Source of the DNA: Conexibacter sp.
GTDB taxonomy: Bacteria; Actinomycetota; Thermoleophilia; Solirubrobacterales; Solirubrobacteraceae
Direction: 5' to 3'
DNA length: 10,520 nt
Assembly: GCA_025964215.1 (NCBI GenBank)
Contig: JAOPZG010000604.1
Location: 1 to 10,520, forward strand
The translations under genes were made by a program, and so were the position numbers. Under the pieces are notes generated by a model. That model did no database searches. It was not told the DNA's origin and saw only the letters and a program-made list of their open reading frames with translations. This document shows, one piece after another, positions 5,857 through 10,520 of the stretch (positions are counted from its first letter, which is position 1; the number at the start of each line of letters is the position of its first letter).

Positions 5857-6920
5857 CCGTCGAGGCCGGCGCGGACGTCGACCAGGACCTTCATCGCGCG
5901 CTGCTCGTGGAGCGCCTCGAAGCCGCCGACGACGAGCTCCTCCATCCCGATCCGCTCGACCCAGCTGTCGGTCGGGTAGCGGCCGGCGGCGAGCAGGCGG
6001 ATGACGGCGTCGTAGTCCTCGCCGCGGTAGCCGCAGGAGGCGAGGATCCGGCGCTCGCCGAAGACCAGCACGTTGGGCTCGAAGCTGACCGGGCCGTGGA
6101 ACGTCGCCACGAGGACGACGCGGCCCTGCTTGGCGGTGGTGGCGACGGCCGCACCGAACGACGCGGCGACGCCGGCGGCGTCGATCGACACGTCGGCGCC
6201 GTAGCCGTCGGTCAGCTCCGCGATCCGGGCGGCCGCGTCCTCCTCGGCGGGGTCGAGCACGATGTCGGCGCCGAGGCCGGTGAGGATCGCGGCGCGGTCG
6301 GCCGAGGGCTCGACGACGACGATGCGCTGCACGCCGCGGGCGCGCAGCGCCAGGAACGCGCCGACGCCGATCGGGCCGCCGCCGTAGACGACGACGGTCT
6401 CGTCGGGCTCGGGCGCCGCGTGGCGGACCGCGTGGTAGGAGACCGAGAGCGGCTCGACCAGCGCGCCGACGTCGAGGCCGAGGCCGTCGGGGAGGCGGTG
6501 CGCCTTGATCGCGTCGACGACGGTGTACTCCGCCAGCCCGCCGTGCAGCGCGTCGGAGCCCTGGAAGGCGATCTGCGTGCAGAGGTTGTAGGCGCCGCGC
6601 CGGCAGAGCCGGCAGGTCCCGCAGTTGGAGATCGGCTCGGCCGCGACGCGGTCGCCGATCGCGAAGTCCTCGACGCCGTCGCCGACGTCGACGACCTCGC
6701 CCGCGAACTCGTGCCCGATGACCAGCGGGAGGACCGCGCCCGTGCGCGGATGCGGGTGGTCGTGGGGGATCAGGTGCGGGCCGGTGAAGAACTCGTGGAC
6801 GTCGGTCCCGCAGATGCCGTTGTAGCCGACGCGGAGCTTGAGCTCGCCGGGGGCGACGCTCGGCTCCGGCACGTCCTCGATGCGGACGTCGCGCCGGCCG
6901 TGGTAGACCGCGGCGCGCAT
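5853..6920 (-). CDS. Zinc-dependent medium-chain alcohol dehydrogenase (butanediol/threonine dehydrogenase-like)
   Basis: A 355-residue medium-chain dehydrogenase/reductase that should oxidise a secondary alcohol or diol with NAD(P). Catalytic zinc ligands fit Cys37 (GICGTDVHEF), His70-Glu71 (GHEFAGEV) and Glu156 (LVEPLSV). The structural zinc site is complete, with Cys100, 103, 106 and 114 in a CxxCxxC...C array. The Rossmann motif GGGPIGVG is at 180-187, and an acidic residue in VVVEPSADR suggests NAD rather than NADP. The proline/His-rich insertion at 48-59 between the zinc ligands is like that of (R,R)-butanediol dehydrogenases. Its ATG overlaps the cupin stop by one base (TGATG), so the two are translated from one message. 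The 3' end overlaps the convergent crotonase gene by 4 bases. The exact substrate is unknown; an alcohol intermediate of the neighbouring pathway is the obvious inference. Confidence 0.93.
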   Translation of the reverse strand: MRAAVYHGRRDVRIEDVPEPSVAPGELKLRVGYNGICGTDVHEFFTGPHLIPHDHPHPRTGAVLPLVIGHEFAGEVVDVGDGVEDFAIGDRVAAEPISNCGTCRLCRRGAYNLCTQIAFQGSDALHGGLAEYTVVDAIKAHRLPDGLGLDVGALVEPLSVSYHAVRHAAPEPDETVVVYGGGPIGVGAFLALRARGVQRIVVVEPSADRAAILTGLGADIVLDPAEEDAAARIAELTDGYGADVSIDAAGVAASFGAAVATTAKQGRVVLVATFHGPVSFEPNVLVFGERRILASCGYRGEDYDAVIRLLAAGRYPTDSWVERIGMEELVVGGFEALHEQRAMKVLVDVRAGLDG

Positions 6921-7393
6921 CAGCCCAGATCCGGCTTGCTGCCGGTGTAGGCCTCGACGGCGGCGGTGAAGGCCTCCATGCTGTGGCGGGCCTCGTCGTC
7001 GAGCTCGCCCTCGAAGCCGGGCAGCAGCCCCGCCGCGCGCGAGAAGATCTCGACCGACAGGACGCCGGTCGGCCCGGCGACATGGGGGCCATAGGCCTCG
7101 CCCGGCTTGGAGACCGAGACGTCGCCGCTGTGCAGGATCGTGTCGCCGACCGTCAGCTCGCCGCGGATGACGACCTCGACGCGGTAGCAGTCGTGCGCGT
7201 GGCGCGGCAGCGTGTGGCCGGGCGGCAGGAACAGGACCGACGCGATCGGGACCTCCGGGTCGTCGGGGTCGTCGCCCATCGGGAAGTTGGCCATCACCGA
7301 GCCGGTGGCCTCGGTGCCCACGCGGACCCACTCGATCGAGTCGGGTCCGGTCTTGAAGAACTCCGGGTCGTCGATCTTGAACAGCTGGGGCAT
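6920..7393 (-). CDS. Cupin-domain protein of unknown function
   Basis: The 157-residue product is a single-domain cupin. Motif 1 runs G59 HTLPRHAHDCYRVE to Glu73, with metal-binding His65 and His67; motif 2 is GDVSVSKPGEAYGPH (90-104) ending in His104. The set of three histidines and a glutamate can bind a metal such as iron, manganese or zinc. The spacing between His67 and Glu73 is slightly longer than the textbook motif. Such proteins include dioxygenases, isomerases, decarboxylases and ligand-binding proteins, and nothing here picks one. The last 35 residues form a helical tail. The start is firm: GGAGGAG on the minus strand (7406-7400) lies 6 bases from the ATG. It is the first gene of a two-gene unit with the zinc alcohol dehydrogenase and diverges from the FMN enzyme gene, implying shared control and action in the same pathway. 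Confidence 0.85.
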   Translation of the reverse strand: MPQLFKIDDPEFFKTGPDSIEWVRVGTEATGSVMANFPMGDDPDDPEVPIASVLFLPPGHTLPRHAHDCYRVEVVIRGELTVGDTILHSGDVSVSKPGEAYGPHVAGPTGVLSVEIFSRAAGLLPGFEGELDDEARHSMEAFTAAVEAYTGSKPDLG

Positions 7394-7452
7394 CTCTCGC
7401 TCCTCCGATAGGTCTCTCTTAGTCTGCTTACTTATGCTATCAATAGCCCAAT
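7394..7452. promoter_or_regulatory. Divergent promoter region with a perfect GCTAT/ATAGC inverted repeat
   Basis: Only 59 bases separate the cupin and FMN-enzyme starts. A perfect inverted repeat (GCTAT, 2-base spacer, ATAGC) lies at 7436-7447. On the minus strand TTGATA (7443-7438) followed 16 bases later by TAAGAG makes a plausible -35/-10 for the cupin operon, with its GGAGGAG ribosome site at 7406-7400. On the plus strand TATGCT (7433-7438) fits a -10 and predicts a start of transcription about 7-8 bases before the ATG at 7453. The repeat overlaps core elements of both promoters, so a single repressor could control both directions. Promoter boxes are read by eye. Confidence 0.5.
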
Positions 7453-8721
7453 ATGTCCCGTCCTCCGTCGCGTGGTCAGCACGCCGCCCTGCTGCGGGGC
7501 CTGGTGCGGCCGGCGCCGCCCGCCCTGCAGCGCGCCCACAGCGTCGGCGACATCCGCCGCCTGGCCCGCGCGCGCACCCCGATCATGGCCTTCGACTTCG
7601 TCGACGGGGGCGCCGAGGACGAGCTGACGCTGCGGGCCAACCGCGCCGCCTTCGAGCGGGTCAGCTTCTCCTCGCGGGTCCTGGTCGAGGTCGCCGACCG
7701 CGACCTCTCGACCTCCGCGCTCGGCACGCCGCTCTCGATGCCGGTGATCCTCGGCCCGACCGGCACGCCCGCCTTCCAGCACCCCGACGCCGAGCTGGCC
7801 GCCTCGCGCGCCGCCGTCGCGGCGGGCACGGTGCTCGCGGTCAGCACGGCCGGCAGCTACACGGTCGGCGAGGTCGCCGCGGTGACCGAGGGCCCGCTCT
7901 GGTTCCAGCTCAACCCGTCCAACGACCCGGGGCTGACCGACCACCTCGTCGACCGCGCCCGCGCCGCGGGCTGCACGGCGCTGATCGTCACCGTCGACTG
8001 CTCGGTCGGCGGCCCGCGCGAGCGCGACCTGCGCAACGGCTGGACGGCCTCCCCGCGGCTGACGCGGACCAACGTCCGCGACGCGCTCGTCCATCCCGAC
8101 CGGCTCGTCCGCTGGGGCCTGCGCTTCCGCCGCGGCCCCGGCGTCCACCTCGCCAACATCGCCGAGTACGGCGGCCACGACGCGGTCGGCTGGATCACCG
8201 CGATGTTCGACGAGCGCCAGACCTGGGCCGGCCTGGAGCGGATCCGCGAGCGCTGGGGCGGCCCGCTGGCGATCAAGGGCATCATGTCGGCCGCCGACGC
8301 GCGGCTGGCCGCCGAGGTCGGCGCCGACGGCATCGTCGTCTCCAACCACGGCGGGCGCCAGCTCGACGGCCTCCCCGGGACCCTCGAGGTGCTGCCGGAG
8401 ATCGCCGACGCGCTGGCCGGAACCGGCGTCGAGGTGCTGATCGACGGCGGGATCCGGCGCGGCGGCGACGTCGCCAAGGCGCTGGCGCTGGGCGCCCGCG
8501 CGTGCCTGATCGCACGACCGTGGGTGTGGGGCCTCGGGGCCGCCGGGGAGGCCGGCGTCAGCCGCGTCCTGGCGATCCTGCGCGCCGAGCTGGACCGGAC
8601 GCTGGCGCTGTTGGGCGTCACGTCCGTGCACGACCTGGATCGCTCCTTCACGCGCTATCCAGACAACTATGGTAATAGATATGAAGGTCATCAGTCAGGG
8701 ACAGGAGGAGGCGGAGCATGA
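7453..8721 (+). CDS. FMN-dependent alpha-hydroxyacid dehydrogenase/oxidase family protein lacking both active-site tyrosines
   Basis: A 422-residue TIM-barrel flavoprotein of the glycolate oxidase / L-lactate dehydrogenase / mandelate dehydrogenase family. Family hallmarks are FVDGGAEDELTLRANRAAF (49-67), PTGTPAFQHPDAELAASRAA (102-121), Lys275 (IKGIMSA), the active-site SNHGGRQLDG with His299 and Arg302, and the phosphate-binding DGGIRRGGDVAKALALGA (331-348). In glycolate oxidase two tyrosines bind substrate (Tyr24 and Tyr129); here the aligned residues are Phe49 and Asn154 (FQLN instead of FQLY). The flavin-linked base remains, so the fold should oxidise something, but probably not a standard alpha-hydroxy acid. 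A 25-30 residue N-terminal extension precedes the usual family start. The ATG has no ribosome binding site; near-leaderless initiation fits the upstream -10, and a GTG at 7504 is an alternative start. It ends in a Gly-rich tail, and its stop overlaps the monooxygenase ATG (ATGA). Confidence 0.87.
   Translation: MSRPPSRGQHAALLRGLVRPAPPALQRAHSVGDIRRLARARTPIMAFDFVDGGAEDELTLRANRAAFERVSFSSRVLVEVADRDLSTSALGTPLSMPVILGPTGTPAFQHPDAELAASRAAVAAGTVLAVSTAGSYTVGEVAAVTEGPLWFQLNPSNDPGLTDHLVDRARAAGCTALIVTVDCSVGGPRERDLRNGWTASPRLTRTNVRDALVHPDRLVRWGLRFRRGPGVHLANIAEYGGHDAVGWITAMFDERQTWAGLERIRERWGGPLAIKGIMSAADARLAAEVGADGIVVSNHGGRQLDGLPGTLEVLPEIADALAGTGVEVLIDGGIRRGGDVAKALALGARACLIARPWVWGLGAAGEAGVSRVLAILRAELDRTLALLGVTSVHDLDRSFTRYPDNYGNRYEGHQSGTGGGGA
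8655..8708 (+). promoter_or_regulatory. AT-rich element inside the FMN-enzyme 3' end, possible internal promoter/operator, with ribosome binding site for the monooxygenase
   Basis: An AT-rich island interrupts GC-rich coding sequence. It includes an inverted repeat of CTAT (8667-8670) and ATAG (8675-8678) with a 4-base spacer, and a -10-like TAATAG at 8673-8678. The stretch 8655-8685 resembles the promoter region at 1762-1791: both start CTATCCA and share TGGTA and TGAA at similar spacing. A strong AGGAGG ribosome site follows at 8703-8708, 9 bases before the ATG at 8718. It may let the monooxygenase gene be expressed separately from the FMN enzyme. The ribosome site is firm; the promoter reading is tentative. 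Confidence 0.4.
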
Positions 8722-10337
8722 GCAACGAGCAGTTCGACTTCGATGTTGTGGTGGCGGGCTACGGCCCGACGGGGCAGGCCACGGCCTCGCTCCTGGCGCG
8801 GCAGGGGCACAGGGTCTGCGTCTTCGAGAAGTTCCCGACGCTCTACGGCCAGCCGCGGCTGTGCACGGTGGACGGCGAGACCGCGCGGATCATCCAGGCC
8901 GCGGGCGACGTCGACCAGGCGTTCCGGGTCTCGTCGTGGTGTCGCAAGTACGAGCTCGAGGACACCGAGGGCGAGCTGATCACCGCGATGGACTGGAGCG
9001 ACCTCCACATCTGCGGCTATCCCGGACGCATCTCCTTCTACCAGCCCGACGTCGAGGAGACGATGGACGCCACGGCCCGCGAGCGCGGCGTCGAGGTCAA
9101 CCAGGGCTGGGAGGTCGTCTCCTTCGAGGACGACGCCGACGGCATCACCGTCACCGCCCGCCAGCGCGATCTGGGCTACGGGTCCCGCGAGGTCGGCGAG
9201 CGCACGGTGCGCGCGCGCTACCTCGTCGGCGCCGACGGCGCCAAGAGCGCGGTCCGCGAGGCGGCCGGCATCACGCGCCAGGACTTCGGCTTCCGCGACG
9301 CCTTCCTGAGCGTCGACTGCGAGCGGATCGGCGAGATCCCGAAGAAGCTCAACCGCGGCGTGGCGATCACGATCTGCGACCCGGGCCGGACGATCGCCTT
9401 CATCCCGATCGGCAGCCACCGGATGCGCTTCGAGTTCCTCGTCAACCCCGACGACGACCACAGCGCGATGCTCGTGCCCGAGATCGGCTACGACTTCCTC
9501 CAGCAGGCGTGGGGCCTCTCCCGCGAGCAGGTCCGCATCTACCGCCAGGTCATCTACCCGTTCGAGGGCAAGCTGGCCGACCAGTGGCGCAAGGGCCACG
9601 TCCTGCTCGCCGGCGACGCCGCGCACCTGATGCCGCCGTTCCTGGGTCAGGGCGCCTGCTCGGGCATGCGCGACGCGATCAACCTCGCGTGGAAGCTCGA
9701 CCTGGTGCTCGGCGGGACCTCCGACGACAGCCTGCTCGACAGCTACGAGCTGGAGCGCTCGCCGCACGCCGAGGTCCTGATCCGCGGCTCGATCGCCCTG
9801 GGCGAGGTCGCCTGCGAGCGCGACCCGGAGAAGGCCGCCGCCCGCGACCACGCCTTCCGCACCGGCCAGGTGCCGCCGCCGCCGGACGACCCGACGCTGC
9901 TCGACGGCGTCCTGCACCGCGGCGAGGACGGCGAGCTGGGCCCGTACGTCGGCGACCTGATCGAGCAGGGCATCGTGCGCCGCGACGGCGAGGTCGGTCG
10001 CTTCGACGACATCGTCGGCTGGGGCTTCCACCTGCTCGGCTACGAGTTCGACCCGCTCGAGAAGCTCGACGACGAGCAGCGCGCGTTCCTCGATCGGATC
10101 GGCTGCAAGGCGGTCATGATCACCAACGACCCCGACGCCGGCGGCATCCTCGACCTCGACCGGACCTACGAGGCGTTCTCCAAGGACCGCGACATGATCG
10201 AGGCGATCCTGGTCCGCCCGGACTTCTCGATCTTCGGCGTCGGCTGGTCGTCCGGCGAGATCCCCGCCCTCGTCGACGAGCTGCGCGAGCGCCTGCAGCT
10301 GACCGCCGACGCGGACCTGACGGCCGCGGTCTCCTAG
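8718..10337 (+). CDS. FAD-dependent aromatic-ring monooxygenase, MhpA-like (FAD_binding_3 family)
   Basis: This 539-residue class A flavoprotein monooxygenase resembles MhpA, which hydroxylates 3-(3-hydroxyphenyl)propionate, along its whole length. The FAD-binding GxGxxG is at Gly14-Gly16-Gly19, with Glu37 ending the second strand. The NADPH/FAD DG motif is at 171-174 (GADG), and the ribityl-binding GD motif is in LLAGDAAHLMPP with Gly299-Asp300, followed by GQGACSGMRDAINLAWKLDL. Further MhpA-like stretches are PRLCTVDGET (46-55), ISFYQPDVE (105-113) and RMRFEFLVNP (235-244). The C-terminal part (about 420-530) is the thioredoxin-like domain of this family and ends in ILVRPD plus a helical tail. 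Expected role: NAD(P)H- and oxygen-dependent hydroxylation of a phenolic or related ring. The ATG lies 9 bases after AGGAGG and overlaps the preceding stop. The ring substrate cannot be fixed from sequence alone, and no ring-cleavage dioxygenase is within the window to help. Confidence 0.9.
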   Translation: MSNEQFDFDVVVAGYGPTGQATASLLARQGHRVCVFEKFPTLYGQPRLCTVDGETARIIQAAGDVDQAFRVSSWCRKYELEDTEGELITAMDWSDLHICGYPGRISFYQPDVEETMDATARERGVEVNQGWEVVSFEDDADGITVTARQRDLGYGSREVGERTVRARYLVGADGAKSAVREAAGITRQDFGFRDAFLSVDCERIGEIPKKLNRGVAITICDPGRTIAFIPIGSHRMRFEFLVNPDDDHSAMLVPEIGYDFLQQAWGLSREQVRIYRQVIYPFEGKLADQWRKGHVLLAGDAAHLMPPFLGQGACSGMRDAINLAWKLDLVLGGTSDDSLLDSYELERSPHAEVLIRGSIALGEVACERDPEKAAARDHAFRTGQVPPPPDDPTLLDGVLHRGEDGELGPYVGDLIEQGIVRRDGEVGRFDDIVGWGFHLLGYEFDPLEKLDDEQRAFLDRIGCKAVMITNDPDAGGILDLDRTYEAFSKDRDMIEAILVRPDFSIFGVGWSSGEIPALVDELRERLQLTADADLTAAVS

Positions 10338-10520
10338 GTGGCCGCTCAGGGCGGGCGGCTCGCGGGCAAGGTGGCGCTGATCTCCGGCACCGCCGGCGGT
10401 CAGGGCCGCGAGGCGGCCAAGATCTTCGCGCGCGAGGGCGCGCGCGTGGTCGCCTGCGACATCGAGCCCGACGGCGCGGCCGAGACGCAGGCGATGGTGG
10501 AGGCCCAGGGCGGCGAGATC
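10338..10520 (+). CDS. Short-chain dehydrogenase/reductase, N-terminal part (runs off the window)
   Basis: The first 61 codons of a second SDR are visible. They include the opening strand GKVALISG, the cofactor motif GTAGGQG with SG in place of the usual TG, the helix REAAKIFAREGA, and the second strand ending in an acidic residue (VVACDIEPD), which points to NAD preference. The GTG start follows the monooxygenase TAG directly with no gap; no clear ribosome site precedes it, so translation is probably coupled. The catalytic Ser-Tyr-Lys part lies beyond the window, so activity cannot be judged. Its place after a ring hydroxylase suggests dehydrogenation of a hydroxylated or dihydrodiol-type intermediate, as inference. 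Confidence 0.85.
   Translation, partial: MAAQGGRLAGKVALISGTAGGQGREAAKIFAREGARVVACDIEPDGAAETQAMVEAQGGEI

Noticed and set aside
4486..7092. 868-codon minus-strand open frame
   Set aside because: It crosses a plus-strand SDR and crotonase and runs out of frame through the ADH gene; the translation is Arg/Ala-rich without motifs, so it is a shadow of GC-biased codons.
7212..8675. 487-codon plus-strand frame across the divergent promoter and FMN gene
   Set aside because: Low-complexity Arg/Pro-rich translation in the wrong frame; the FMN enzyme frame 7453-8721 has all family motifs.
1..10520. CRISPR array, tRNA, rRNA, transposase or phage genes
   Set aside because: Looked for regular direct repeats, conserved RNA stretches and transposase motifs by eye and found none; a covariance-model scan was not possible.

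Overview
The window is very GC-rich bacterial DNA. Third codon positions are almost always G or C, half of the intact or partial genes start with GTG, and genes are tightly packed with 0-8 base gaps or 1-4 base overlaps. There is a lipoprotein with a classical lipobox, and at least one promoter appears to start transcription at the start codon. This fits a high-GC actinobacterium; the Thermoleophilia/Solirubrobacterales group is my guess from general style, not proven by any marker here. No rRNA, tRNA, CRISPR array, insertion sequence or phage gene was seen.

Layout. (1) 1-339: a broken livF-type ABC ATPase. Its middle part (ABC signature LSGGEQQM) reads on the minus strand and its C-terminal part reads on the plus strand, joined near base 142-147. 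This is either an internal inversion or a fold-back assembly chimera. (2) 418-1701: an intact branched-chain-amino-acid-type substrate-binding lipoprotein, followed by a 28-bp perfect palindrome that looks like a terminator. (3) 1795-5856: a five-gene plus-strand operon encoding crotonase, acyl-CoA dehydrogenase, methylmalonyl-CoA-epimerase-like VOC protein, SDR and a second crotonase. (4) 5853-7393: a two-gene minus-strand operon encoding a cupin and a zinc alcohol dehydrogenase, convergent with region 3 and sharing a CTAG at the two stop codons. (5) 7453-10520: a plus-strand operon, divergent from region 4, encoding an FMN-dependent alpha-hydroxyacid-dehydrogenase-like enzyme, an MhpA-like FAD monooxygenase and the start of another SDR that runs off the window.

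Taken together this looks like a catabolic locus. A compound would be taken up by the ABC importer, oxidised and hydroxylated by the flavoenzymes, ADH and SDRs, and its CoA thioester shortened by a beta-oxidation set of dehydrogenase, two hydratase/isomerase-type enzymes, SDR and epimerase. No CoA ligase, thiolase, ring-cleavage dioxygenase or regulator lies inside the window, so neither the substrate nor the completeness of the pathway can be read from it.

The most unusual points are the livF strand switch, loss of both active-site tyrosines in the FMN enzyme, loss of both canonical glutamates in the first crotonase (kept in the second), an epimerase-like VOC protein inside a beta-oxidation operon, and three AT-rich promoter/operator-like islands that share a CTATC core.
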